Below, piece by piece: positions 23,292 to 34,775 of a stretch of DNA of 64,000 bases. Position 1 is the first letter of the stretch. Every line of letters starts with the position of its first letter. The position numbers and the translations under genes were made by a program. The stretch covers positions 830,140,160 through 830,204,159 of the forward strand of contig NC_081411.1 in assembly GCF_030272615.1 (NCBI RefSeq), written 5' to 3'. The DNA is from Cryptomeria japonica. Its lineage: Eukaryota; Streptophyta; Pinopsida; Cupressales; Cupressaceae. The notes under the pieces were generated by a model, which saw only the letters and a list, made by a program, of their open reading frames with translations, ran no database searches and was not told where the DNA came from.

Positions 23292-24085
23292 TGTATATGG
23301 TGAAAATGGATAACAATAATAACAATATTGAAAGACTAAATGGATTCAACCACTAAACCCTAGCCTAACAATGAACAAAGATCCACCATAACATATGAAG
23401 ATAACCTAGGACAATGCAAAATAACTCAAAATCACAAAGATTATACCATCACATGTCCAATAGGGTTTTGATCTCCATTCTTCCTATCTCCATTGATCTT
23501 GCTTGATATACTTGCTCTCAGATTTTTATATGCACAAGAGCTCAACAAAGAACGGAATGTGGTTGCAAGTAGGATTGTAGTGTAGCCAAGTACTCCAAAA
23601 ATCAGTCATTAGGTCATTAGGATGTGTCATTAGGGTTAGACAATGAAGAAAGCATCTCCTTAAATAGAAGACACAATGAGAAATGGAGGGTTAAGATTGA
23701 GAGGTGTAAAAAGAGAGGTCGGCTAGGATTAGAGGGTAGGTAAAAGAAATAATAAAATAATGAAAGAGGTAGGTAGTGTATGAATTAAGAGATGAATGAC
23801 ATGTGTCATGTGTAGAAAAAGATAATGAATTAATTAAATAAATAAAGATTTATTTAATTAATAGAAGAAGTAGGACAATTAAATAAATAAAATATTTATT
23901 TAATTTAGGAAAGGGATAATTTAAATAAATAAATGTATTTATTTAAATGAGAAATAAGGCTAGAAGAGGATAAATGAATTAATTAAATAAATAAAAATTT
24001 ATTTAATTAATAGAAGAATTAGGCTTAGATAATTAAATAAATAAAATATTTATTTAATTAGACATGACAATTTTAGGTGTCTACA
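23292..24085 (-). mobile_element. Solo LTR (Tat-like) in reverse orientation, TSD CCCAT
   Basis: Perfect 5 bp duplications CCCAT lie at 23287-23291 and 24086-24090; ends are TGTATATGG...GGTGTCTACA on the plus strand. On the minus strand it starts TGTAGACACC and AT-rich palindromes, like the starts of the LTRs of A and B, so its transcription direction is minus. A TATTTAAGG TATA-like box is near 23660 (minus). No internal sequence remains, so it is the product of LTR-LTR recombination. Confidence 0.93.
23825..24060. repeat. Five AT-rich palindromes in the solo LTR
   Basis: Units such as TTAATTAAATAAATAAA / TTTATTTAATTAA repeat five times in 236 bp (near 23830, 23880, 23930, 23975, 24025), each self-complementary with a 1-3 base centre. 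They could extrude as hairpins or fold in RNA. Confidence 0.8.
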
Positions 24086-24481
24086 CCCATTATCCATCCT
24101 GAACTCATCAAATGGAACCAACCTAATCCCCCATGCCTTGACCACTTCCAAAACGATGAGATGATCATTGACTTTTTGGAACTATGGGATAACATGCCAA
24201 GCGAGGATCACAAAGATGGATTCGCCATTGAACTTAATAGTGAAACATACTTTGGGGTGGATGCCAAACCTTTCAGTTGCAAAAATATAACAATCAAACA
24301 TGGATCTTCTAGTGAAAACCACATTGTGGCACTATTTGATCCCATAAAAGTAAAAAGAAATAGTGTATCCAACAGTGAAAACCTCTCTGAGGTGCCTAAG
24401 GATGAAAGGTTTGACATCCTCCCCTCTAATACACAACAGGAATGATCAACAATCCTTATTGAGGAAACCAAAGAATACAAC

Positions 24482-25483
24482 ATGGGGACTCTTGAAACTC
24501 CTCACCACATACATCTGACATCTCTTTTAACTCCAGAGGAACAACCTAAGTTTGTTGAATTCTTTCAGAAGTGTCAGATCAATTTTGCATGGTCATATGT
24601 AGACATGCTTGGTCTTGATCCTGATTTAGTCATGCATCACCTTGCCATAGCAGAAGGAGCTAAACCTGTCAAGTAGAAGCTTCGCAAGATGCACCCTCAG
24701 ATTGTGGTACTCATCAAAGAGGAACTCAAGAAACTCCTAGATGTTGGTTTTATTAGACCAATTGATTATGCTGATTGGATATCCAATATTGAACCTATTG
24801 GCAAACCAAATGGGGGCATCCATATTTGTACTGACTTTAGAGATCTAAACAAAGCATGTCCTAAAGATGACTTCCCTCTACCCAACATCGACATAATAGT
24901 AGACCTAATAATAGAACATGCCATGCTTTCACTCATGGATGGCTTTTCAGGGTACAATAAGATAAAAATCGCACCAAAGGATCAACATAAGATGACCTTC
25001 ACATGTCCTTGGGGAACATATTGTGGGAATATAATTCCTTTTGGTCTAAAGAATGTAGGAGTGACCTATCAACAAGCAATGACCACCATCTTTCATGATA
25101 TGATGGAAGATTATGTTGATGACTTATTGGCAAAATTACTCACAAGAGAAGGTCATCTGGAGATCTTAGAGAAAATCTTTAACAGACTAGAACATTATCA
25201 TGGTCGACTCAACCCAAAGAAATGTGTCTTTGGAGTGACCTCAAGGAAACTTCTAGGATACATTGTCTCAAGCAAAGGTATTGAGGTTGACCCTGCAAAG
25301 GTCAAAGCAATTATGGACATGCCACTACTAAAGAATATCAGTCAGCTAAGGACACTACAAGGGTGGCTACAATCAATCTGAAGATTAATTGCACAACTGG
25401 CAGATAAGTGTCACCCCTTTACACACCTGCTACACAAAAACATCCATTTTCAATGGGATACCAGATGCCAACAAGTATTCTAA
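24482..25483 (+). pseudogene. pol: Reverse transcriptase of B
   Basis: Best preserved RT in the window. FAWSYVDMLGLDPDLVMHHL is followed by VK-stop-KLRKMHP (TAG 24674-24676). Then: LLDVGFIRPIDYADWISNIE, ICTDFRDLNKACPKDDFPLP, SLMDGFSGYNKIKIAPKDQH, FTCPWGTYCGNIIPFGLKN, MEDYVDDLLAKLLTREGHLE, KCVFGVTSRKLLGYIVSSKG, AKVKAIMDMPLLKNISQLR. The catalytic Y-V-D-D is intact. It ends with a TGA at 25379-25381, after which the connection HPFTHLLHKNIHFQWD continues. Compared with A it lacks any insertion. It could have worked but for the two stops. Confidence 0.93.
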
Positions 25484-25920
25484 ATGCTTAAAGACTATCT
25501 CATGAACACACCATTGTTGATCCCACCAGATCCCATTAGGCCTCTACTGCTCTATATCTCAGCAACAAATACAACATTGGGTGTACTACTAGCACAACAC
25601 AATGAAGAAGGGAAAGAGTGTGTTGTTTGCTACATCTCTTGCACACTAGTCGGCTATGAATTCAACTACACACCTATTGAGTGAGCTTGCCTAGCAGTCA
25701 TTTTGGCAGCAACTAAACTAAGGCACTATCTATTAACACACAAAGTACAACTCATTGCCAAAATCGATCCACTAAAGTACTTACTCAGCAAAGCAGCATT
25801 AGTAGGCTGCTTGGCCAAATGGGTGATGATTCTAATTGAATTTGACATCGAGTATGTGGACTGTAAGGCTATCAAGGGCCAATTTATTGCAGATCAGTTG
25901 GCCAATGCACCACTCATAGG
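25484..25920 (+). pseudogene. Degenerate first RNase H of B
   Basis: LLLYISATNTTLGVLLAQHN, YISCTLVGYEFNYTPIE, stop at 25682-25684, then KLRHYLLTHKVQLIAKIDPL, VGCLAKWVMILIEFDIEYVD, GQFIADQLANAPL. The catalytic Asp strand again reads LYISATN. The same loss in A and B shows it predates both copies, as expected for Tat elements. Confidence 0.85.
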
Positions 25921-26380
25921 TGATCATCCTCTCATTTCTAGTTTTATAGATGAAGAGATATTCATGATCACAATAGCACAACCATGGAAACTATACTTTG
26001 ATGGTTCATACACTAGGCATGGCTTGGGGGCAGGCATTCTATTTATCACACCTCAAGGTGATAGCATCCCGAAGTCTTACATGCTCACATTTCCCTTCAC
26101 AAACAACATAGCAGAATATGAGGCCTTGATCACAGGACTCCGACTAGCCATACAATAGAAATTGAAAGAGCTATAGATATATGACAACTCCCAACTAGTC
26201 ATCCAACAAGTAATAGATGAATATCAAACCAAGGATGACAAACTCATGCCATACAAACAAATGGTGGATAGTTTAAAGGCATCATTCAGTACTATCACCT
26301 TTGAGCAGATACCTAGAGATTAGAATCGAGCTGATGACGCTATAGCTACCATTGCATCTCTCCTAGATCTTCCACAGAAT
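25921..26380 (+). pseudogene. Archaeal-type RNase H of B
   Basis: LYFDGSYTRHGLGAGILFIT (Asp), FPFTNNIAEYEALITGLRLA (Glu), then after a TAG at 26156-26158, YDNSQLVIQQVIDEYQTKDD, where the usual G-D-S-x-L is D-N-S-Q-L, so the second Asp is Asn. NRADDAIATIASLL keeps the last Asp. The domain is thus both truncated by stops and catalytically damaged; A keeps all four acidic residues. Confidence 0.85.
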
Positions 26381-26559
26381 TCAACACGCTATGAGTTCTT
26401 GGTAGAATAGCTTTGGATTCCCGCTTATGATATCCCCAAATCCTAGATGATATGTCACCTTATCAGTTCTGAATCCCCATGGTACGGTGAGTTCTACACC
26501 TACCTCCATGATCACACACTTCCTCCTAACCAATCGAATAACCAACATAAAACCTTCAT

Positions 26560-27715
26560 TCACCAATGCGCTTGATATACCATTATTGTTGAAACCCTAT
26601 ACCGACGTAGTCTTGATGTTACTCTCCTTCGATGTTTAGAATAGGATGAGATAACAAAGGCCTTGGAAGAGGTACATGAAGGAATTTGTGGAACCCATGC
26701 AAGCAGTCCTTCACTAGCAAAGAAAATCATGCACACTGGATACTATTGGCCATCAATGGAAAAAGACTCCTACTATTTTGTCAGAAAGTGAAAGAAATGC
26801 CAAGTTCATGGAGACCTAATACATGCACTAGCACATGAATTGCAACCAATCACAACACCATGGCCTTTTTGTCAATGGGGACTTGACCTTGTGGGTAGAA
26901 ATCATCCATCTTCATCCAACAACCAAAAATTCATCATTACCGCTACTGAATACTTCACAAAATGGATCAAAGTCGTTCCACTCACCCAAGTCATCGGCAA
27001 GTAGATTGCCTCATTCATCCTTAATTACATCATCTGTTGATATGGTGTACCCATGTCCATCATCATAGATAATAGGCTTCCTTTCAAAAATAAGGATATC
27101 CGTGAGCTCTGTGAGAAGTGTCATATCCAACACTGCTTTTGCACTCCCTATTACCCACAAGGCAATGGTCAGGCCAAAGCATCCAACAAGAACATAGTCA
27201 ATGATGCTAGCTGTGATTGGCATGTTCAATTAAATCCAACACTATGGGCATATTGAACTAGCATTTGAACCCCTACAGGCACAACTCCCTACTCACTGGT
27301 CTATGGTGCAGAAGCTATCTTACCTATTGAGGTTGAGATACCATCACAATGGGTTTTCTTACATAATCTCATTGATGATGAAGCATATAGAGTATCCTAT
27401 CTTCAAGACTTGGAACTACTTGATGAGAAACAACAAGCTACATACAATCACCTCAAAGCATATCAGTAGCGCATGAGCAGAAGCTATAATCATTGAGCTA
27501 GACCTCATACATTTGAGGTAGGAGATCTTGTTCTTTGAGAGAATCCTTGTAACCAACCAAACCGAGAACATCAGGGAAAGTTTGAATCAAACAGGCTAGG
27601 TCCATATGTTATCATTGCTATATTTGGGTTCGGGGCATATCAGTTGGCTACTTCAAAAAGAGAATCGCTAGCAGATCTGATCAACAACATGCACCTCAAA
27701 CAGTTTTATACATAA
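26560..27715 (+). pseudogene. int: Integrase of B
   Basis: Zinc region: HEGICGTHASSPSLAKKIMH, GYYWPSMEKDS. Core: CQWGLDLVGRNHPSS (first Asp), MSIIIDNRLPFKNKD (second Asp), QGNGQAKASNKN, where the catalytic Glu is Lys. A 7-residue in-frame deletion follows relative to A (TILKILKKIVN against N-IVN). The C-terminus shows LVYGAEAILPIEVEIPS, FEVGDLVL, GPYVIIAIFGFGAYQLA and MHLKQFYT. About ten stops. Inactive by substitution and stops. Confidence 0.88.
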
Positions 27716-28999
27716 GCTGCACAGAGCATCAGGCTCCCCTACATACTAGAAAAACACCAACAATATTCAGATAAATATCCTAAAGAAAATATAAAAAAAT
27801 CAAAATAAGTAAAGAAAAATCATGCATTCAAACGATGAACAACCACTCTGATGGCACCTTGGGTAAGTGCGATGGTGAAAACCTGGCAAACAGGTGCCAC
27901 TCGTACATGTTATGGCTCCATTGTCTTTCAGACTTTGTTGCGATCACATTCATTACATGCACACATCCATCCATCTAAACCATGGCTTGTTATTGATCTG
28001 CAATCAAGGATAGTCTTTCATGTGTCTTGCATCCCGCTTTTTCATAGTCATGTCTAAACTAGGGACAATGCCCTTAACCTATTGGTGGAAGTGGATTTTG
28101 CATTACTTGTGATTCATTGATTTCTTCATTCAAAACTATCTCACAAAATCCAAAAACACTCAAAACACTCACAAAATACCAAAAACATTGGAAACCAATC
28201 AAAATCCAAAAACATTATAAAAAATAAAAAATATGACAATGTTGTATACATACTAATCCAAGAAGATACCAAACAAACATTATGAAATACTCAAACGATG
28301 ACACTTATCATATCAACCAAACAATCAACATCAAATACACAAACTGTCTAAACAAGGATGCATCCTTCCTTACCAAAACAAAGACAAGATCACATTTTCT
28401 TTGACAAGAAAATTTTGTTTAAGCTATCAAGTACTTGGTTGGATTTGTAGGTTATTTATTCATTTATATCAGGTTCCTACGCTACTCCGAGATATCCACA
28501 AGTGATTATAGTGGTCGGGATGGTTCCTAGGCTTTGTTTATATATCTTCTACGAATTATTCCAATGAAGTTGAGGGGCATGTACTAATGGTGTCTACGTG
28601 GGAAGTTCACTAAGCTAGGTGATCTTATGAAAAATATAGTCATGGATCACTACGGCTTGCTGACTATAGCATATACCTCAATCATATGAGCATGAACCAT
28701 TATCGAGGGTCCATATTCTTTATTCTTTATTTATACTATTTGTTTGCAGGTACAATGCTCCATCCTTGGTTCCTACTACCTCATCCAAGTTCAATGTTAT
28801 CATGCTCAATGATGAAAATAAAGCACTATGGATCATCATTCCATCCCATCTGTTTATATTGCATTCCATTGCATGCCACCCATCCATTTAATCATTCATT
28901 ATTCATATGCATGGTTTTGTATGCAAGTGTGAACAAGATTAATATGAGGATTTATATGAAAATTAAGTTGGTCTTGGATACAATCATGACAGAGTTCTC
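27716..28999 (+). other. Noncoding region behind the integrase of B
   Basis: No gene supported. An A-rich part at 28140-28260 (CCAAAAACATTGGAAACC) equals the 3' tail of A at 13200-13244. 28430-28700 contains GAGGGGCATGTACTAATGG, the counterpart of the GGGGCATG stretch of A near 48500. The frames at 27851-28057 and 28686-29033 have no homologue in A. Confidence 0.6.
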
Positions 29000-30235
29000 C
29001 GATACATCATCAGTGCATCATGAAAAAGTTTAAAAAACCTTGCACTCATTATCATAATAATATCATCATTTCATTACATTTAGTTTCATTTACATAAGAT
29101 GAGTTCATTATTGTTTACTTGCATATAGGTTTATTAAACTCTTAAATCTTCATTAGCATGCATTTCATATCATTTAGTTGCATTTAAATCCATATAGTTT
29201 TTTATCATTTATTTGCATTAACATCATTATATCATTTCATCATTCACAAATCATGGCATTTAGATTCATTTGTATGATAACTTCCTCATAATTGCATCTA
29301 CTATCATTATTAACCATTACTATGCATTCATTTATTGTCATGTACCGATCATCATTTACCATCATTTAAAAGCTTTTTTACCATGCATTTGTTTAGATTC
29401 CCATAATTGCATGCATTTATATATCTATCCATTTAGTTAAGTGCATGCATCTATACATCTAGTATATTCTTATACTCATTCATTTCATTTCATGTAGGAT
29501 TCATTAAAATGCATTCATTTTCCTTTTAATTGCATTAAGGTGCAGTTATTCATTACCCATCAGTTACATTACCATTACATTACCATTTTCACTTAGCTAT
29601 ATTTTATCAACATTTAGAATCATAGCCAAAAACCATTTTGTTTCAAAACATTGGTTTATACATTATACATATGCATTCATTTATAAATCATCATATAAAC
29701 ATTTGTACTTTACATTTGTTTGTCCATATTGCATTCCTTTTAAAACATATAGATGCATTTGCATAAATCAAAGCATTACATTTTCAGTATAATCAAACAT
29801 CATTGCATATCATTATCTCATCATCACATCGACATAAAGTATACAAGTACTATCTATACCATCATAATCATCATTTCATTATGTATACATCAACATCATA
29901 GCATTACATACATAAAACATTTCACCAACACATCATGCACATATATAAACCTGCATCTACATATTTGCATCCTATTCATAAAACATGCATATAGACATCA
30001 TGTAGGAATAAATCATCATAAAACATGCATATAGGAATCATCTCATCAACACATCCATATAGAATGTACAAGTATCCATCTAAGCATACATCATAAGATC
30101 ATCATCTTGCATAAACATCCATACATATCATCAAAATGCATATCATCATAAAATATGGGATCTCCTCATATATCATATCATATCGACAAAAACATACATG
30201 TATCAAAGTACAATGAAGTCCAAAATATCAGCTAC
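29000..30235 (+). repeat. Low-complexity CATT/CATCAT tract of B
   Basis: Over 1.2 kb of short words built from CATT, CATCA, CATATA and GCATTT with no clear unit length. Element A has a shorter one at 57780-58340 in the same place, between integrase and PMD gene, so the tract is a family trait. Not coding; the frame at 29753-30034 is a by-product of the bias. Confidence 0.8.
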
Positions 30236-32250
30236 CAAGAGCCATCCAAGACATAGTCCAAAATGACAAATATAAAAGCATACAGAATGCCCTCTCAGAT
30301 GCCACTCTAACAAGATGCTGCACCACCATCACCACTTGCTCCCCCACTAGACCCATCACACCCCCACTGCTTTGCATCCTCTACGATCACTTTGATCTCG
30401 CCCACCGCATCTGGGAATAGCTAAGTCCTCGCTAACTAGCTAGCACCACTTGCTCATTTAACCCCCGCCAATAGTCTATCTTAGCCTGTTCTCACCGCAT
30501 CTCCCTCATCACATCCCTAGTAGGACCCTATGCTCCTACTCTTGCTCCCACCTGTACTCTCTCCTACAACTCCGCAAATCTCTCCATGGCTTGATCTCTC
30601 TCTTACAGCACTACAGTCAACTCTAACTCGCGTGTAAATAGCTACACATCTCTAGTAGCCACCTCTACCTCCATATCCTCTAGTCAAGTCTACAAAAATA
30701 ATATCATATGATCCCGTAGATCTCCACCCCCTATTGCTCCCTCCCCCATATCCATAGGTGCCTCTCTAGTGGCTCCTTCCCCTGTATCCATAGGTGCCTA
30801 TCCCTCACCTACATCCTTGCCACCTAATCTCATGCCTCCCTACATCAAAGGTCCCTGAGATAGCCACAATGGCTACCCACCTCTCCCTCTTCGTTGTAAA
30901 CATCCACCACCCCCACCTCCACCTTTGAATCCACCACCTCCTCCAAAACCCCCACCCCCTCCTCCTCCTCCTCCATCACCACCTCCTCCATTCCCACCAC
31001 CACCATCTCCTCTCCCTTGTACACCTACACACCCTCCTCTCCTCCTCCGTCCCTATCTCCTCTCCTCCTCAAAAGATGGAATAGGTTCTACTGGATCTGA
31101 TATCCAAGGAATCAGATGTGCTGCAATGTACTGAGTGTACTCATCTAACACCCCAACATCTACCACCCCCGGCCTCATCTGCCATGGTCTTTCCTGTAGT
31201 GTGCGGAAATCTACCAAAGATTGATCATAAGGTAACACTGGCCCCCATAAGTACCTCTCTCGTACCACCCATGCATACTCTCCTGATCCACTAGGCAATC
31301 CCTGCCACTGCCCAAACTATCTCAGAACTCTACCCGAAAGTTGTCTCTCCACATTATAGGCTCTCCTACCAATGAGGTATCATGTCATAAACACATACGG
31401 CAATGCCTCTGCATCATCCTCCCATGGCTCACACTCAATGTACAACTTCTAGATCACTGTATTCAAATCGTCCAGTGCTCACCACCACCACTCTAACTTC
31501 CCCAAGTGAGGCTAACTCATCATACCTCCATACATGTATACATATGGATGGTCCACTACTCAGAATCTTAGACTAACTAGTTGAGTAACAGGTAAGTGCT
31601 CCCATGCCCAAATATGCAGCAAAGTGATCCCCACTCCCAATGACTCCACCCCTCAGTATGCTACCTCATGTAGATCCCGATATAAGTGCGATAGCATGCA
31701 TGGTCCCCATGCAAACCAGGTCCCCTCTGTCATCATCTGCTCGATCACCTAACCCCAACCAATGACAAGTCCATGCGATCATCTATCTAGACATAGCAAT
31801 CCCCAAACAATCCCTAATAGCACTGATGGGAATGGCTCATACAAGGCTGCTATATCCTCCTAGGCTATTGATCCATCATCAATGTAGACATCCTCCTTAA
31901 AAAATCTCTACACTACTATTATCCTCCAAGCTCGGTCATATGTCACTAACTCTCATCAAATGGGAATGTGCAGGATGTACCATACATCCTCTAGTGTAAC
32001 TGTTATCTCTCCCTGTGCCAAGTGAAACATACATGTCTCACTATGCCATCGCTCTACCAATGCTATGATCAACCCGCGATTCATCCGAATCAAGGGCATA
32101 TACATAACATCATATAGGCATGTTGCTGCAATGCAATCCACCTTGACCTTTGTCAATCAATCATGCAGCACCTGTGTGGCAAGATGCCTCTCACACATCT
32201 CTAAGACGTGAAGATCCTCCTACACACGTGCAGCAACCATCATTATCAGT
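30236..32250 (-). pseudogene. Antisense plant mobile domain (PMD) gene of B
   Basis: Reads on the minus strand, opposite to gag-pol. The N-terminal half (32156-31956) contains LIIALVERWHSETCMFHLAQ followed by GEITVTLEDVWYILHIPI, the hallmark of the PMD family (PMD, MAIN/MAIL1-like). Further on are LYIECEPWEDDAEALPYVF, YLIGRRAYNVERQLSGRVLR and FG, then the open piece 31298-31053 (GEYAWVVRERYLWGPVLPYD, LDEYTQYIAAHLIPWISDP). The C-terminal tail is encoded by the GGN-rich repeat 30905-31075 (Gly-rich). Several stops break it. PMD genes occur as host genes and in Ty3/gypsy and Mutator-type elements; antisense extra ORFs of this kind are reported for Tat elements. Function in the element unknown. 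Confidence 0.78.
30905..31075. repeat. CCN/GGN simple repeat in the PMD tail
   Basis: CCTCCTCCTCC / CCACCACC runs on the plus strand; on the coding minus strand it gives a Gly-rich tail. The Pro-rich plus-strand frame at 30925-31134 is a shadow. Confidence 0.85.
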
Positions 32251-32469
32251 TGTTTTGTTTCAATCTTTCTTAAGTTTAAACCTAGACTATCAATAGATAC
32301 TTTGATCAAGTATCTTCGGGTCTCAATAAGTAAGCAATCATGGCACACCTAGACTACAATAGACATTTATCCTAATGACCTAAGTCTCATTAGGGCTGCT
32401 ATGGTTCAAAATAACTCTCACCTAACATCTCCATCCATCCATCATTAGCATCAGGAGATTCTTTTTCAA

Positions 32470-32800
32470 AAAACACTGGGGCATTTACCTTCCTAACAAA
32501 AGCACTATTCTACACACAAAAGCGCTAAAATGCTCACACAAGCGCTACATCAACTACCCAATAGCGCTAAACCAACAATAGCGCTACATCGAATATATAA
32601 TAGCACCACCTAACAACAAAAGCGCTCAATCAACTGCTCAATAGCACTAATAATACAACAATGCTAAATCAGCTATGCAATAGTGCTAAACTTGATACAA
32701 GTGCTAAAACAACTATACAATAGTGCCATAGGGGCACAAAAGCGCTAATTTAGTTGACAATAGTGCCAAAACATAATTTTAGCACTATTGTATTGACTCA
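32470..32800 (-). repeat. Inverted AGCGCT array near the 3' end of B
   Basis: About 18 units such as ACAAAAGCGCTA, CAATAGCGCTAAA and CAATAGTGCTA at 15-22 bp spacing. It is the reverse complement of the AGCGCTTTTGT core in the leader at 16185-16460. The element RNA would thus carry complementary arrays near both ends. Confidence 0.82.
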
Positions 32801-33338
32801 ACTTGGACCAAGCAAAAAACATATCACAAATACATAAAATTCAAAAAATTTAATTCACATACCATTGGTTTGTAGTCATTTAGCCGCTGGAATTGATGGA
32901 CTCACTCTAGTCAATGATTTGCTATGGGAATTGACATCTTGACTGCTACTTGCTCTTCCAAAAGGTCACTATCAGAGCTCAAATTTCACTATGGATGCGA
33001 ATGCAAATGAGCTTGTTTTCACCCCTTTCCCCCCATATATACCCTTCACCGTAACCCTAATTCTACCCTGCTCACCGTCATGGTCCTCGTGAACTTCCAG
33101 CGCCTCCCATTTCTTAATTTTATCTCTGATTTCTTCTATTTTTCACCAGTATTACTAAATTCTTCTCTTCTATCACCCCTCCAATTTTCATTCTTTTTCT
33201 AGAGACCGCCCGATTTTTCAAAAAATTTCAAGAGATCTCTCGAGGGGGTGTACCACCCACTAAATTAACATTTATGGGGCATATTTCTTCACTCCTATTT
33301 TTTTTTCTTTGAAACGATGCGATAAACCACACCGTCTC
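32801..33338 (+). other. 3' untranslated end of B
   Basis: No gene seen. Pyrimidine-rich from 33090 to 33320 with TTTTTTTT and TTCTATTTTTC runs; ends at the polypurine tract. Confidence 0.6.
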
Positions 33339-33350
33339 AAAGAGGGCAAA
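33339..33350 (+). other. Polypurine tract of B
   Basis: AAAGAGGGCAAA abuts the TGTAG start of the 3' LTR and would prime plus-strand DNA. Confidence 0.8.
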
Positions 33351-34775
33351 TGTAGTCACATAAATCTATCCATTTTAATTAAATGAATATTTAATTAATT
33401 CATCTTCAAACATTCTCCCATTACTTAAATAAATTATTTAATTTATTTTAATTAATTCATTAAACCAATTTCACAATCAATTAAATGAACAAATTCTATT
33501 TATTTCATTTAAACTCATTTCCTCTTTTAAATAAATTAAACAAAACATTTATTTAAATCATTTAATTCCCCCCACTTGCATTTTCCTAAAAATGCAACTT
33601 GCACCTATTTGTTAAAATAAATGAATTTTATTTTAATAAAAATCCAATTTTCTCTCACCCACGAAACCCACTTGCAATCCTAATCCCCTTCTAGACTCTT
33701 CTAAACCCTTCCTAATTATCCTAATCCGTCCCCTAATTATTGTCACATTCCTAAGCAACTTGAAGTCACTTCTCAAAGACTCCAAAGTCTTTGAAAATCA
33801 TTTAATTCATTATTTGTTCAACAAGCCAACCTCTAAAGTCTTCCAAACCACTAATGGCTCTTACATGACCATTAATGGCTCTTACATAACCATTTATGGT
33901 TAAATCCACTTGCACCCATGGTTAGGGACTTTAACCCCTAAACTCACCCCTCATGTAACTCATGTGTCTCCTCAAGCATTTATTGTTTTGACCATGGTTA
34001 TCCCTTTAACCTTTGCACAATATTTTATCCATTGGATAAAAACATTATTCTTTGGATAATGAATTTATTCACTCAACCCAACCTTAACCCTACCTCCCAA
34101 GTTAACCCTCAAGTCATGTCAAGCATTTAAGGTTTCTTCCCTCTCCTCTCAACCCATCTCATGTTGACACTTGTCATCTTGGGATTGGTTTGAAAGCCCT
34201 CACATGGATCTTAAACCATTCAATCCTAACCTTTGTTGAGATTACTTAATCTCAACTATCCATTGCTCCATTTTTCCTATAAATAGAACCCATTTCTTCA
34301 TATTCTAGATCCTGAAAACTTGTATACATATACATTATAGCCATTTTTAGAGAGCATTAGATAATCAATCATATTCACTCTTTTGTTTTAAAATCAACAC
34401 TAGCTAATTATATAATCTCTTAATTTAGCTCTTGTTCACATTTGCATAACATTTTAGATTAATCATCTTGAATCTTGAATCTCCATAAGGCATCCATAGT
34501 GCAAAAAACTGTTGAGAGCTACACTAATTTGGAACTTGGAGAAGAGAGGAACAAGGAAGGAGAAACTACCAGCATGGTAGAGAGCATATGGAGAAGTTTG
34601 GTTACATTTTGTAGATTCATTAAGCTCTTTATTTGTTTTGTGGTTTCTTTCTTGATATGCCTGCTTAGACTAGTTTTTGGTTGATTAACACTAACATTTA
34701 TCTTTGTTTCTTGTGTTCTTATGTGTTATACGACCACAGGTTTTAGTCTAACATTATCCATTTTGTAGAGCATGA
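33351..34775 (+). repeat. 3' LTR of B (1425 bp)
   Basis: Partner of 14635-16112. It begins TGTAGTCACATAAATC and ends TAGAGCATGA, where the 5' copy has CATCA, so the terminal CA became GA. It lacks the 53 bp present in the 5' copy. Contains TATAAATA at 34278-34285 and the identical 36-codon frame at 34574-34684. Confidence 0.92.
34574..34684 (+). CDS. Second copy of the 36-codon hydrophobic frame (3' LTR of B)
   Basis: Identical to 15911-16021 including the stop. The longer in-frame extension upstream (from 34475, TTG start) is not shared in frame with the 5' copy, so the ATG at 34574 is the more credible start. Confidence 0.28.
   Translation: MVESIWRSLVTFCRFIKLFICFVVSFLICLLRLVFG

Larger units (their letters stand above)
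22663..24445 (+). pseudogene. Acidic linker of pol in B, interrupted by a solo LTR
   Basis: The first part is rich in Thr, Pro, Ile and Ser (TTPLRLKILAKPSPTLVIPP and similar), unlike the Lys/Glu-rich part in A. It then shares IPVWYS, ESDSEIDSHEWEFD. It is cut at 23291, inside DEVMP-IIHPELIKWN, by the solo LTR 23292-24085. The remainder continues at 24091 to NLSEVPKDERFDILPSN. The frame shift across the joint equals the insert plus 5 bp, which proves one original frame. No enzymatic motif. Confidence 0.7.
14635..34775 (+). mobile_element. B: 20.1 kb Ogre/Tat-type Ty3/gypsy retrotransposon with antisense PMD gene
   Basis: Complete element with both LTRs, primer site, polypurine tract and TSD: AAAGC at 34776-34780 on the right, AAAGT at 14630-14634 on the left (C to T). 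The target in G2 reads GCTAAAGCTATTTGG, which confirms it. Gene order is repeat leader, ORF0, gag, protease, G-patch, linker, RT, RNase H, aRNH, integrase, AT-rich tract, antisense PMD, inverted AGCGCT array. Without its two solo-LTR insertions it is about 18.5 kb, within the range of Ogre-like giants. All coding parts are broken. It is homologous to element A but clearly a different family member with unrelated LTR body. Confidence 0.92.

Noticed and set aside
30925-31134. Proline-rich plus-strand protein
   Set aside because: Reverse of the Gly-rich PMD tail; simple repeat.
30236-32250. PMD gene as an independent host gene
   Set aside because: It lies inside the LTR boundaries of B, and element A has it in the same place and orientation.
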